Assembly: GCA_963575745.1 (NCBI GenBank)
Contig: CAUYUJ010003014.1
Location: 1 to 64,000 of the forward strand
DNA length: 64,000 nt
Direction of reading: 5' to 3'
Source: Prorocentrum cordatum
Lineage: Eukaryota > Sar > Dinophyceae > Prorocentrales > Prorocentraceae
This document shows, piece after piece, positions 42,045 to 51,220 of the stretch; within the stretch, counting starts at the first letter, position 1; each line of letters starts with the position of its first letter. Position numbers and translations under genes: made by a program. The notes under the pieces were generated by a model, which ran no database searches, was not told the DNA's origin, and saw only the letters and a list, made by a program, of their open reading frames with translations.

Positions 42045-42365
42045 GCACTCGCGACGACCACGACACGACCACGACTACGACGACCACGACGACGACCACG
42101 ACCATGATCACGACCACGACTACGACGACGTCGATCACGACGACGGCCACGACCACGACCACGACCATGACGACAACCACGACGACGTCGACCACGACCG
42201 CAACGACCATGACGACGACATTCACGACGACAACCACGGCCATAACGTCCACGACGCTGGGCACGACGACGACCATGGCCACGGCCATGACGACGACGGA
42301 GACAAAAACGACGATGACGGCGACCACGACGGCAACGACCACGACGACGACGACCACCACCACGG
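42045..42365. repeat. (GACCACGAC)n array (right arm, outer part of centre)
   Basis: GAC CAC GAC triplets, reverse complement in composition to 39876-40850. Asp/His- or Thr-rich frames are artefacts. Confidence 0.95.
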
Positions 42366-42379
42366 GCCCCAGGAAGCCG

Positions 42380-42640
42380 CGAGGTCTAGTCTGGGTGTGC
42401 ATGTGACGCCATTCCGCTCAGCACCCCCAGGGGCCCACGGAGGTGGCTACTATTGAGCAGGTGGCTAAACCCCCAGGGACCGAGCCGCGAAGTCGATTCT
42501 GGGCTCGCGTGTGGCGACACTCCGTTGGACCTTCATGGGCCCACGAACGTAACGACAGTTGCGCCTAGCTGCGCTTACGACGCCACTCAACTGGACCCCT
42601 GGGATCCCCCGAGCGCGGCGACATTTGCGCAGGTTGCAGC
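42380..42640 (+). repeat. Satellite A-like copies
   Basis: Two to three diverged ~100-bp copies with GAAGTCGATTCTGGGCTCGCG, GTGGCGACACTCCGTTGGAC and GGATCCCCCGAGCGCGGCGAC, in the same orientation as the main array at 37185-38690. Confidence 0.7.
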
Positions 42641-42920
42641 ACGACGACCACGGCCACGACGATGACGACGACAACCGCGGCCACGACGACAACGACCACG
42701 ACGGCGGCGGCGACCACGACTACGACGACGACTATCACGACCACCTCGACGACGACCACAACATCGGCAACGATCACGGCCACTGCCAGGACGACGACCA
42801 CGTCAACGGCCACGACAAGGACGACGACCACGACGACGACGAGGACCACGAGCACAACCAGGACGACGACGATCCAGACGACGACGATCATCACGACTAC
42901 GACCACGACGACGACGACCT
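42641..42920. repeat. (GACCACGAC)n array (right arm)
   Basis: Second block of CACGAC triplets. Its right boundary GACGACCTCCCC-(A)GGGAGCC mirrors, in reverse complement, the left-arm boundary near 39870-39890. Confidence 0.93.
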
Positions 42921-42929
42921 CCCCAGGGA

Positions 42930-43331
42930 GCCACGAGGTCCAGTTTCGAGGGGTGCGGCGGCGGCACAACGCGGACCTTCCCACAGGGGCCTTCGGTCGA
43001 CTTCCCGATAGTGCTACGGCACCGGCCGTGCGAGGGGTGCCCCGACATGGGCGCGGCGGCACCGTGCGGACCCACCAAGTGCGGCCCTGTGTGGAACGCC
43101 AAATCGAGCCACGAATCGCGTGATGGGTGCGCCGAACTGAGCGCGGCGGCGCCTTGCGCGCCTTCCCAGTGGGGCCTTCAGTGGAGTTCCCAGTGGGGGC
43201 ACGCACTGCGTGAGGAGTGCGCCGTGCCGAATGTGGTGCGGCTGCGCCATGCGGACCCTCCAAGTGGGGCCTTCGGCTGGGCCCCGTATGGGGCCACCAA
43301 CAGTGTGAGGGTGTACCGACATGGGCGCGTG
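42930..43331 (-). repeat. Satellite C, inverted copies (right arm)
   Basis: About four ~110-bp units, reverse complement of 39401-39875, with GGGGCCTTCGGCTGGGCCCC and GGGGTGCCCCGACATGGGCG. A long plus-strand frame runs through this satellite into the following LINE copy but is coding only after 43332. Confidence 0.88.
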
Positions 43332-44051
43332 CCTTTGACTTTCCTGGACGAAGCTCGGGAGGACCCTGGAAGCTTACTCCATTTGAGAGGCGTCGTCTCG
43401 GTGCTCCCAGGGGATATCCCTCCTGTCAAAGGGGCCCCCGAGGCCATGGTCCTGGACGGTCTTGGGGAGGCTTTTCCCGATCTGGAGCCCGAGAAGTGTG
43501 TGCAATTCGTCTGTCAGAGCGATAACCTGCACATCGCGGTGGACGGAAGCAGCACCATGCCGATTTTGTCTTGTTTTCAGCGTGCTGCGTATGCGGTAGT
43601 ACTGTTTGACCCCCAGGCCGAGGCTACCCTTTCGGTAGTGCGTGGCACTGTGCCTGGAGGTTTTCCGCAGTCCCCCGCGATGGTTGAAAATTTCTCGATT
43701 GCTGTCGCTTGCCAGATCGCTGATCGCAGTTCCTACATGCATGCCGATTGTAAAGCAGCAATAAGTCAGGCCCTCCTTCCTGAGCACGAACAGCTTCGTG
43801 CGAGCAAGGTGTTCGCTGGCGTCTCGGCCTTCGCCCGCTCCCTCAGTGGGCACGGCCGCATCAGGCCCATCCAGCATGTTAAGTCGCATCGAAGCGAGGG
43901 CGTGATAGATAACTTGCCGCTTGTGGAGCGGGCGCCTGCGAAAGGCAACCGCGCTGCTGACCTCCACGCCGAGGAGGCTCTCAAGATGCGCGCTCCCATC
44001 GGACCCGAGGCAGCCAACCGCTTAGAGTCTGAAGTAGAAACCGCCAGGTAG
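43332..44051 (+). pseudogene. LINE copy 1: RNase H domain
   Basis: Open from the truncation point to a TAG at 44049-44051. RNase H type I features: HIAVDGSSTMP (about 43530, first aspartate), MHADCKAAISQ (about 43737, central aspartate), IQHVKSHRSEG (about 43870) and KGNRAADLHAEEA (about 43940), the GN-x-x-AD block with the last aspartate. The usual glutamate after the first strand is not obvious. The domain removes RNA from the RNA-DNA hybrid in LINE replication. Upstream, LTFLDEARGDPGSLL-like sequence links to the zinc knuckle seen only in copy 2. Confidence 0.75.
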
Positions 44052-44699
44052 TTTGTCAAGCTTGCAGCTAGTGTGCTACCAGCCTTCCAGTCCCGAGCGA
44101 AGCGCGTCAGGCCCTTTGCCCGTCACCGTTCTGTAAAGTCAGTTCCTGGGTGGCATGAGTGGGAGAGTGGACCGCTTGGTATGCAGTGCAAGCATTGTCT
44201 GGTGGTCGCCCATGAGGGTACCCCCCAAGAGGCCCTGGGTTGCTCTGGGGCCCCCGAGTTCGTTCGTCAGGTCGTCCGCCGTTCCCTGGGGCACCTGATT
44301 GTTGGTGTGGCCTCTCACGAGATCCACCCCAGAGCCCCAGAGCCATCGCAAGCCAAGTTGAATCGGCTACAGTTTTTGTGCGTTCGTTGCGGCTGCTGGG
44401 CTCAGAGGTGCTCCCGTAATCTTGACAAGGAGTGCCAACGACCCTCTAGGAAGGGACGCGAGGTACTAAGTAAGTATTCGCGAGGCCTGGGCCCCAGTAG
44501 TCGTGTCCGTCAATTGATTGATAGAGCTGCTGCGGTCACTGCAATGTCTGTGGTCCCCAAGCCGCGCTCTAAGACTCTTGCTTGTACGTCTGTTCCCTCG
44601 GCCCATTCGAGTGCCCCCACCGTCCCTGAGTACGAGAGACGGATGGCCGCCCTTGCAGAGCGAGTGCGTGCCAAGGAGGCCCTCAAGGCTGAGGAGTAG
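44052..44699 (+). pseudogene. LINE copy 1: cysteine-rich C-terminal domain
   Basis: Same frame as the RNase H part, beyond the TAG at 44049-44051, ending with TAG at 44697-44699. It shows GMQCKHCLVV (C-x2-C, about 44180) and FLCVRCGCWAQRCSRNLDKE followed by C (about 44375-44440), then GREVLSKYSRGLGP. The C-x2-C-G-x-(W/Y)-A-x-R block is a repeated feature of the C-terminus of dinoflagellate LINE proteins, probably nucleic-acid binding. The first ATG after the TAG is at 44160, so independent translation cannot be excluded. Confidence 0.65.
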
Positions 44700-44892
44700 T
44701 TTTGGGTCGTGGCACCCCGTCGCGGGCCCTGGTCAGAGTGTGGGGAGCTCTGTCCTCCAGGGTAACAAGTCCCTCTCCGAGGGGTGCCACTTCCCCCCAT
44801 TGTTTTAGTCTTGCGAGACTCTTCCCCTCGGGGCTGTCCCAACCTAACCTTCTCCTCCTCTTCCCTCTCCTCTTCCTCGTCCTCGTCCAAGA

Positions 44893-45228
44893 CTAAGTAT
44901 AACAAGTACCAGAAATATTTGGTTCAAGCTGCTGTCTGCGACTGTCTGTGGACGGAAGAGCTTGCACATGACAATGGCGATGTCACTCTCCGAGCTGGCC
45001 GATGTGAATGCGGTGAGCCTGACACCACCCGCCATCGGCTTTTTTGCTGCCAGCTCCCAGCTGTTGCCCAGGCCCGCGAGGAGGCGGAAGTCCCTTTGAC
45101 TTTCTTGGACGAAGCTCGGGGGGACCCTGGAAGCTTACTCCATTTGAAAGGTGTCGTCTCGGTGCTCCCAGGGGATATCCCTCCTGTCAAAGGGGCCCCC
45201 GATGCCATGGTCCTGGACGGTTTTGGGT

Positions 45229-45229
<1 letters not shown>
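44893..45229 (+). pseudogene. LINE copy 2: zinc-knuckle segment upstream of RNase H
   Basis: The plus-strand frame reads KYNKYQKYLVQAAVCDC at the truncated start and then CECGEPDTTRHRLFCC (45004-45051), a C-x-C-x8-H-x4-C knuckle that separates reverse transcriptase from RNase H in many non-LTR elements. It then enters the EVPLTFLDEARGDPGS segment shared with copy 1 and is closed by a TAG at 45228-45230 just before a poly-T tract. Confidence 0.65.

Positions 45230-45231
<2 letters not shown>

Positions 45232-45260
<29 letters not shown>
45232..45260. repeat. Poly-T tract (29 nt) within LINE copy 2
   Basis: Replaces the sequence GAGGCTTTTCCCGAT present in copy 1. Twenty-nine consecutive T, the longest mononucleotide run in the window. 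It breaks the reading frame. Confidence 0.95.
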
Positions 45261-45831
45261 CCTGGAGCCCGAGAATTCTGTGCAATTCGTCGGTCATAGC
45301 GATAACCTGCACATCGCGGTGGACGGAAGCAGCACCATGCCGATTTTGTTTTGTTTTCAGCGTGCTGCGTATGCGGTAGTACTGTTTGACCCCCAGGCCG
45401 AGGCTACCCTTTCGGTAGTGCGTGGCACTGTGCCTGGAGGATTTCCGCAGTCCCCCGCGATGGCTGAAAAATTCTCGATTGCTGTCGCTTGCCAGATCGC
45501 TGATCGCAGTTCCTACATGCATGCCGATTGTAAAGCAGCAATAAGTCAGGCCCTCCTTCCTGGGCACGAACAGCTTCGTGCGAGCAAGGTTGTCGCTGGC
45601 GTCTCGGCCTTCGCCCGCTCTCTCAGCGGGCACGGCCACATCAGGTCCATCCAGCATGTGAAGGCGCATCGAAGCGAGGGCGTGATAGATAACTTGCCGC
45701 TTGTGGAGCGGGCGCCTGCGAAAGGTAACCGCGCTGCTGACCTCCACGCCAAGGAGGCTCTCAAGATGCGCGCTCCCATCGGACCCGAGGCAGCCAATCG
45801 CTTAGAGTCTGAAGTAGAGACCGCCAGGTAG
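45261..45831 (+). pseudogene. LINE copy 2: RNase H domain
   Basis: Same motifs as copy 1 (VDGSSTMPIL, MHADCKAAIS, HVKAHRSEG, KGNRAADLHAKEA) and the same TAG after ESEVETAR. HVKAH here is closer to the family consensus than HVKSH in copy 1. Confidence 0.75.
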
Positions 45832-46479
45832 TTTGTCAAGCTTGCAGCTAGTGCGCTACCAGCCTTCCAGTCCCGAGCGAAGCGTGTCAGGCCCTTTGCC
45901 CGTCACCGTTCTGTAAAGTCAGCTCCTGGGTGGCATGAGTGGGAGAGTGGACCGCTTGGTATGCAGTGCAAGCATTGTCTGGTGGTCGCCCATGAGGGTA
46001 CCCCCCAAGAGGCTCTGGGTTGCTCTGGGGCCCCCGAGTTCGTTCGTCAGGTCGTCCGCCGTTCCCTGGGGCACCTGATAGTTGGTGTGGCCTCTCACGA
46101 GATCCACCCCAGAGCCCCAGAGCCATCGCGAGCCAAGATGAATCGGCGTCAGTTTCTGTGTGTTCGTTGCGGCTGCTGGGCCCAGAGGTGCTCCCGTAAT
46201 CTTGACAAGGAGTGCCAGCGACCCTCTAGGAAGGGTCGCGAGGTATTAAGTAAGTACTCGCGAGGCCTGGGCCCCAGTAGTCGCGTCCGTCAATTGATTG
46301 ATAGAGCTGCTGCGGTCACTGCTATGTCTGTGGCCCCCAAGCCGCGCTCTAAGACTCTTGCATGTGCGTCTGTGCCCTCGGCCCATTCGAGTGCCCCCGC
46401 CGCCCCTGAGCACGAGAGACGGACGGCCGCCCTCGCAGAGCGAGTGCGTGCCAAGGAGGCCCTCCAGGCTGAGGGGTAG
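45832..46479 (+). pseudogene. LINE copy 2: cysteine-rich C-terminal domain
   Basis: In frame with the preceding RNase H past the TAG at 45829-45831. It contains GMQCKHCLVV and FLCVRCGCWAQRCSRNLDKE with the following C, ends with TAG at 46477-46479, and differs from copy 1 by a small number of mostly conservative changes. Confidence 0.65.
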
Positions 46480-46629
46480 TTTTGGGTCGTGGCACCCCGT
46501 CGCGGGCCCTGGTCAGAGCGTGGGGAACTCTGTCCTCCAGGGTAACAAATCCCTGTTCGAGGGGTGTCACTTCCCCCCATTGTTTTAGTCTTGCGAGACT
46601 CTTCCCCTCGGGGCTGTCCTAACCTAACC

Positions 46630-46802
46630 TCGTCCTCGTCCTCGTCGTCATCGTCGTCGTCATCCTTCTCCTCCTCCACCTCGCCCTCCTCTTCCCCTCG
46701 TCCTCCCTCTCCCCCCCTCGTCCTTCCATCGTCGTCCTCCCATTGTCGTCCACCGCCTCATTGGCCTCCATCGTCGTCCTCCCATTGTCGTCCATCATCA
46801 TC

Positions 46803-46848
<46 letters not shown>

Positions 46849-46995
46849 CCCTCCTCCCCCCCCCTCCCTTCCTCGTCCTCCTGCTCCTCCTCCTCCTCTC
46901 CCTCCTCCGCCTCTTTCTCCACATTATCCTTGCATCCTCTCTTCTTTCGCGTCCTCCTCGTCCCCTGTTTACTCCTCCTGCCTTCCCCTCCTTCC
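46630..46995. repeat. LINE copy 2 tail and adjoining pyrimidine/ATC microsatellites
   Basis: CTCGTCCTCGTC-rich, then TCC/CTC-rich, with two near-identical TCGTCGTCCTCCCATTGTCGTC words (about 46730 and 46770), an ATC run at 46796-46848 and more TCC-rich sequence to about 46995. How much is true LINE tail and how much pre-existing target is not visible. Confidence 0.85.
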
Positions 46996-47164
46996 CCAAG
47001 ATAACGGCAACGCAATCCTTTTTTCAACTTTATGCTTCCCGACTTCTCTGATCAAGGCAACTCGCCAGGGCAAAGTTGCTGGACGGGCTGGTGCGGATGC
47101 GCGGGGCTTGAAGAGGTCGTTGCGGGCTCAGACGGCATGCAAAAATCCGCCGCCGCGCTTGTGC
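46996..47164. other. Short unrecognised spacer
   Basis: Non-repetitive DNA between the LINE tail and the next minisatellite. Nothing recognised. Confidence 0.5.
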
Positions 47165-47942
47165 GGCATTGGTTTGTTCAGTGAACGTGGTTTGGGTCGC
47201 GGGTGGGTCGCGGGCTCTTCACCTCCACCTGGAAGGGATGCAAGAGCAGCCCACCGCAGGCGCCGAAACAAATGGCTTGTACACTGAACGTGGAATGGGT
47301 CGCGGGTGGGCCGCGGGTTCTCCACCCGGATCGGATGCAAAAGATGCCCGCCGCAGGCGCCGAAAAGTTTGGTTTGTACCTTGAACGTGGTCGCGGGTGG
47401 GCCGCGGGCTCTATGCAAAAGATGCCCGCCGCAGGCGCCGAAAAATGTGGTTTGTACCCTGAACGCGGTTTGGGTCGCGGGTTGGTCGCGAGTTGGTCGC
47501 GGGCTCTCCACCTGGAAGGAATGCAAAAAAAAAAACCAGACGCGGGCGCCGAAAATGGTGGTTTGTACCTTGAACGTGATTTGGGTCGAAGGTGGGTCGC
47601 GGGTGGGTCGCGGGGTGGGTCGCGGGTGGGTCGCGGGGTGGGTCGCGGGTGGGTCGCAGGGTGGGCCGCGGGCGTGGCGCAGGGTGGGTCGCGGGTGGGT
47701 TGCGGGTGGGTCGCGGGTGGGTCGCGGGGTGGGTCGTGGGGTGGGTCGCGGGGTGGGTCGCGGGTGGGTCCCGGGTGGGTGGCGGGTGGGTGGCGGGGTG
47801 GGTCGCGGGGTGGGTCGCGGGGTGGGTCGCGGGTGGGTCGCGGGTGGGTCGCGGGTGGGTTGCGGGGTGGGTCGCGGGGGGGGTCGCGGGTGGTTCGCGG
47901 GTTGGGTTGCGGGTGGGACAACAACAACAACAACAACAACAA
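47165..47942 (+). repeat. Satellite D: ~100-bp units grading into an 11-bp GGTCGCGGGTG array
   Basis: Five units of about 75-115 bp share CCGCAGGCGCCGAAA, TGGTTTGTAC-(A/C)-(C/T)TGAACGTGG and GGTCGCGGGTGGG; the last element is expanded from 47580 to 47920 into about 30 copies of GGTCGCGGGTG or GGTCGCGGGGTG. A CAA run closes it (47920-47942). The Pro/Thr/Arg- or Gly/Arg/Val-rich frames are artefacts. Confidence 0.95.
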
Positions 47943-48229
47943 TTACTAGCACGTGGGGACACTCCGTTCTCACCAGTGCCAGGGTTTTCATACGACGCCC
48001 GCCAATACCCCCACTTTGTGGGGGGGCCGGTTCAAGCTCTACCACATTTCCAAACGACTCTTCGCCACCACCCACACCCAGCTTCCCGCCCTATGACGTT
48101 CGGACACTTCACTTCGTGGCCTGCGGACGACCGTGGCTACTACACTGGCGCATGGGTACAGTGACTTGTTGTGGTAACATTTTCTGGACGCTAGCTTAGT
48201 ATACGACTTTTCCCCCTGTTCCAACACTG
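47943..48229. other. Unrecognised spacer
   Basis: No motif recognised on either strand. Confidence 0.4.
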
Positions 48230-48580
48230 GACACCTGTGGTTTTTGAAGATTTCGGCGTGCGCGCGCGAAGAAAAAACGAATGTGTCCCGCATGGTATTA
48301 TTTGACAGGGATGATGGCCCTGGCAGGTGCGCAACCGTTGTTGGAGAAGTTCGAAGCACGTGAAAAAGTTGCTCGCGAAAGCCCGTTTGACAGAAATGTT
48401 TAAAAAGTGTTGGGTTTCCTACAAATCCGCAAGAGCGCGCGGGATGAAATTTTGACACTTTTTTTTTGAAAAAAAAAAAAAACCATTGGTTTTTTGATGT
48501 TTGTATGTTAAAATCGCTACGAACACTAAGGTTTTGGAAGGATTTCGTTTTGCGCGCGCGAATGTCCACTTTACCTTGTT
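48230..48580 (-). repeat. Satellite U relic in inverse orientation
   Basis: Contains GGTTTTTGAAGATTTCGGCG plus alternating GC, and CGCGAAAGCCCGTTTGACAG. These are reverse complements of the satellite U landmarks CGCCGAAATC-TTCAAAAACC and CTACCAAACGGGCTTCGCG. A further GGTTTTGGAAGGATTTCG near 48527 matches the hairpin block. It is one truncated and decayed unit about 35 kb from the main array. Confidence 0.7.
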
Positions 48581-49196
48581 TTTTGCAAGGGGTTCTTGAA
48601 GTTTGGTTATGTTAGAACAAGAAATGTCATTTTATATTGTTTTTTGCAAGGGAAAGCGGGGGGGAACAAAACAACCGGATCCGGACCAACCCGTTTTGCC
48701 GGAGACTTCCTCACGAAAATGATGAAAACATGGCTGCGGCCTAGGCGCGGCGAGGGGGCCGTGCACCAGGGGTCCCAACAATACTTATTGTTTAGAAGTA
48801 ATAATGTTCAACACCAACAACAACAAACAAACAAACAAACAAACAAACAAACAACAACAACAACAACAGCAACAACAACAACAAACAACAACAACGAAAA
48901 CCCGCATCGCGGAATCCCACTTCGGCCACGCACCCAGGGACAGTGAATGACCGTTCGGCCTCCTCACTCTGATGATGACGTGATGATGTTGATCTGATCC
49001 GTACAGCACTCGCATATCACAACATGTCTTTCCGAAACGCACATTGCCCCGAAACTCAAAACAATCCACACGAGCAAAGCTCGCCGTGACCTGTTAAGGC
49101 GGAGGCGCGCTGGGGCGCGAGCATCGCGTCACCCAGCTGCGCCATCACGACGCCGCCGCTAATTCGCGACCCCAGCGCCTCGGCGCCGCACGCAAC
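48581..49196. other. Unrecognised segment with CAA/CAAA microsatellite at 48808-48898
   Basis: The only feature is the CAA/CAAA run (48808-48898). The rest is non-repetitive with no recognisable gene. Confidence 0.5.
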
Positions 49197-49210
49197 TGAG
49201 CCAAAACGGC
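49197..49210 (-). other. Possible relic of the dinoflagellate spliced leader (minus strand)
   Basis: The minus strand reads GCCGTTTTGGCTCA, matching the core GCCATTTTGGCTCA of the dinoflagellate spliced leader at 13 of 14 positions. Flanking bases do not match, so this is a partial match. A short minus-strand frame follows (MAQLGDAMLAPQRASALTG onward, ending at 49056) but is not recognisable as a gene. Confidence 0.35.
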
Positions 49211-49221
49211 GAACCATATAA

Positions 49222-49250
49222 TGCAGCATTGTCATCATCATCATCATCAA

Positions 49251-49283
<33 letters not shown>

Positions 49284-49284
49284 A
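49222..49284. repeat. (ATC)n microsatellite
   Basis: About 63 bp of ATC with one AAC interruption. Confidence 0.97.
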
Positions 49285-49634
49285 ATCAGGGGAAATATAT
49301 TCAAGGAATCATGAGTTTGTGCGTTGAATACCATGTTCGCCATGATTTGCGTGAGACCACCGTGCATACACATGATATTATGTTATTGCGTGTGCACTTT
49401 TATCTTGTGTGGGAGAACGCCATGCGCGTGAAAAATACGGCAACATACTATAGATGTGATTTCACACGAAAAGGCAGCATGAACCATTTGTTTTCAACCT
49501 AATATATCGTGAGTTGTTTGATTTAAGGTCGCACAGATCTATGACGTCAAATCGTTTGATAGTGTTCGCACATCCAAGTCTTCGGCAATTAAACTATTAT
49601 GTAAGTATTATTTGTATGTTTAGAACTATTGTAG
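49285..49634. other. AT-richer unrecognised segment
   Basis: Lower GC than its surroundings, without recognisable coding or RNA gene. Similar low-GC stretches are rare in this window. Confidence 0.4.
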
Positions 49635-50264
49635 ATGAAGTTTTGGGATAGGTTCGAGTGGCCTAGAAGCGATGGGCTCGGGCGGTCTCCCCAAGGGAGC
49701 GCGCACGACTCCAGCGTTCGATTCGCTTCGCTTCGCTTCCTCTCGGCGACGACTGCTGCTGTCGCGGCCGCGGCGGCGCCGATGACCACGACGCCACAGG
49801 ACGAGGCCATCCGGGACATCATCGCGCTCTACGCCCGGGCCTCGACGTTGGCGCCGCTGGCCTGGGCTCGGCCGCCGCTCTCCTCGCGCGCCGCTCTGGC
49901 TGGCAGGGCGCGGGGGGGGCGGAGGAAGGAGAGGAGGGCCGTCGCTACGAGTCGGGTGCTCCCAATCAGTGTGGTGACCACACCGCATGGTGCGTTTCTC
50001 GAGAGTTCGCAGAAGTTGCCCAAAAAGAGCAGAGTGTTTTTTACCAGCTGCGCCTCGCAGAGGGCTTTCTTGCGTCGCGGTGCCAAAATCGTCGCGAACG
50101 GCAGCCAGAGAGCCGAGCTATGGCCCGAAAACCAGACTATGATGACCACTCTGTGCAGTGAGTCAGTGGGGAGTCGGGGTCACCACACGGTTTTGGGGCT
50201 CGGGGCGTTCTCCGAGGGCGTCTTGGGCGACCGGGGCCTCCGAGGTCCCACGACCGTGCGGTGA
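49635..50264 (+). CDS. Hypothetical open frame of unknown function
   Basis: Plus-strand open frame of 209 codons. The best part is 49782-49905, starting at an ATG: MTTTPQDEAIRDIIALYARA and onward, with strong G/C at third positions and a plausible amphipathic helix, as in a real dinoflagellate exon. From about 49900 it becomes Arg/Gly-rich, then shows PKKSRVFFTSCASQRAFLRR and ends in sequence that resembles the non-coding block at 53.0 kb. No domain is recognised. It could be an exon of a host gene, a retroposed fragment or chance; a minus-strand frame overlaps it. There are no signal peptide or membrane features. Confidence 0.25.
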   Translation: MKFWDRFEWPRSDGLGRSPQGSAHDSSVRFASLRFLSATTAAVAAAAAPMTTTPQDEAIRDIIALYARASTLAPLAWARPPLSSRAALAGRARGGRRKERRAVATSRVLPISVVTTPHGAFLESSQKLPKKSRVFFTSCASQRAFLRRGAKIVANGSQRAELWPENQTMMTTLCSESVGSRGHHTVLGLGAFSEGVLGDRGLRGPTTVR

Positions 50265-50807
50265 GGTCTCTTGGAATTTCGAGGTCGCTGCGCGGTCCGT
50301 CACCACACGGTGGCGTCCCTTGAGGAAAGCGGGCAATTGCAGGTTTGATTATCGCCACTCTTGGCACGGGATCTCCACGGCAGCCGTGGGTGGAAGCGGA
50401 GGGGTGGTCTCCAGGGAAACCCCGGGATGCAGGGCCGGCTTCTCGTGAGGACCCAGGGGAGGCTTGATCATCGGGGACCGAGATGTTTGGACGGTTCCAT
50501 GCGGACGCCGAGGAGGAGAAGGGGAGAAGGATTTTTGTCCCCTCCATCCGCAGTCCTCCTCGTCATCCTGCCATTCCCCTTTCCCTCCTCCTGGCACCTG
50601 TGTTTGGGCTTGGGAGGGGAAGGAATAGACATTGATAGTGCAGGAGGATTTGGCATTGATAGAGCAAGTAGGGGGAGATACATGTAAGGTGGCTCATCCA
50701 GCGGCGCAGCGTAGGTACAGGGAGAGCTTCCCCATCGATCTACTCCCATATCCTCCCCCAAGTGGTTTGCTCCCCTCTGCTTCCACTCCTCTTCCTCCTA
50801 CTTTTAT
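50265..50807. other. Unrecognised segment
   Basis: Contains GGGTCACCACACGGTTTTGG and TCCGTCACCACACGGTGGCG near 50180 and 50297 as a short imperfect duplication. Otherwise nothing is recognised. Confidence 0.35.
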
Positions 50808-50851
50808 TCCTACTCCTACTCCTACTCCTACTCCTACTCCTATCCCTCCCT
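50808..50851. repeat. (CTACTC)n microsatellite
   Basis: Six to seven copies of the hexamer CCTACT. Confidence 0.95.
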
Positions 50852-50894
50852 GCTGGGGCTGGTCTGGCTGTCTCAGCCCCAGCTGAAGCCTCCA

Positions 50895-51220
50895 CGTGAA
50901 ATCGTCCTCCTCATCCTTCTCCGCTACCCCTCTCATTCCGTCCCCCCCCTCCCTCGCTCCTATCCGCCCCCCCTCTCTTCCCCCCTGGCCTCAGCCCCCT
51001 CTGGTCCTCCTCCTCCTCCTCCTCCTCCTCCTCCTCCTCCTCCTCCTCCTCCTCCCCCCTCCCTTCTCCCCTCCTCCTCCTCCCTCTCCTCCTCCTCCTC
51101 CTCCTCCCTCCTCCTCCTCCTCCTCCTCCTCCTCCTCCTCCTCCCCCTCCACCTCCTCCTCCTCCTCTTCCTCCTCCTCATCCTCCCCCTCCTCCTCCGC
51201 CTCTCCACCCCACGTTGGGG
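50895..51220. repeat. (TCC)n polypyrimidine tract
   Basis: About 325 bp almost free of purines on the plus strand, with long TCC runs (51004-51052, 51075-51165). It is the complement in composition to the GGA tract at 52607-52850. Confidence 0.97.

Larger units (their letters stand above)
43332..44892 (+). mobile_element. LINE-like retrotransposon, 5'-truncated copy 1
   Basis: Shares about 1.53 kb with copy 2 at roughly 95% or higher identity by eye. It begins abruptly inside coding sequence where satellite C ends, consistent with 5' truncation during target-primed reverse transcription, or with satellite sequence replacing the 5' part. It contains RNase H, an in-frame TAG, a cysteine-rich C-terminal domain, a ~160-bp 3' untranslated region and a pyrimidine-rich tail (44858-44892, TCCTC/TCGTCC) in place of poly-A. 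Confidence 0.82.
44893..46629 (+). mobile_element. LINE-like retrotransposon, 5'-truncated copy 2
   Basis: Starts directly after the pyrimidine tail of copy 1 and extends about 200 bp further 5' than copy 1. Then collinear with copy 1 through RNase H, the TAG, the C-terminal domain and the 3' untranslated region to AACCTAACCT at 46629, followed by its own CTCGTCCTCGTC-rich tail. Head-to-tail arrangement in the same orientation. Confidence 0.85.

Noticed and set aside
47128-48199. Pro/Thr-rich and Gly/Arg-rich frames of about 300 codons as secreted or structural proteins
   Set aside because: They are translations of the GGTCGCGGGTG minisatellite and change nature with frame.
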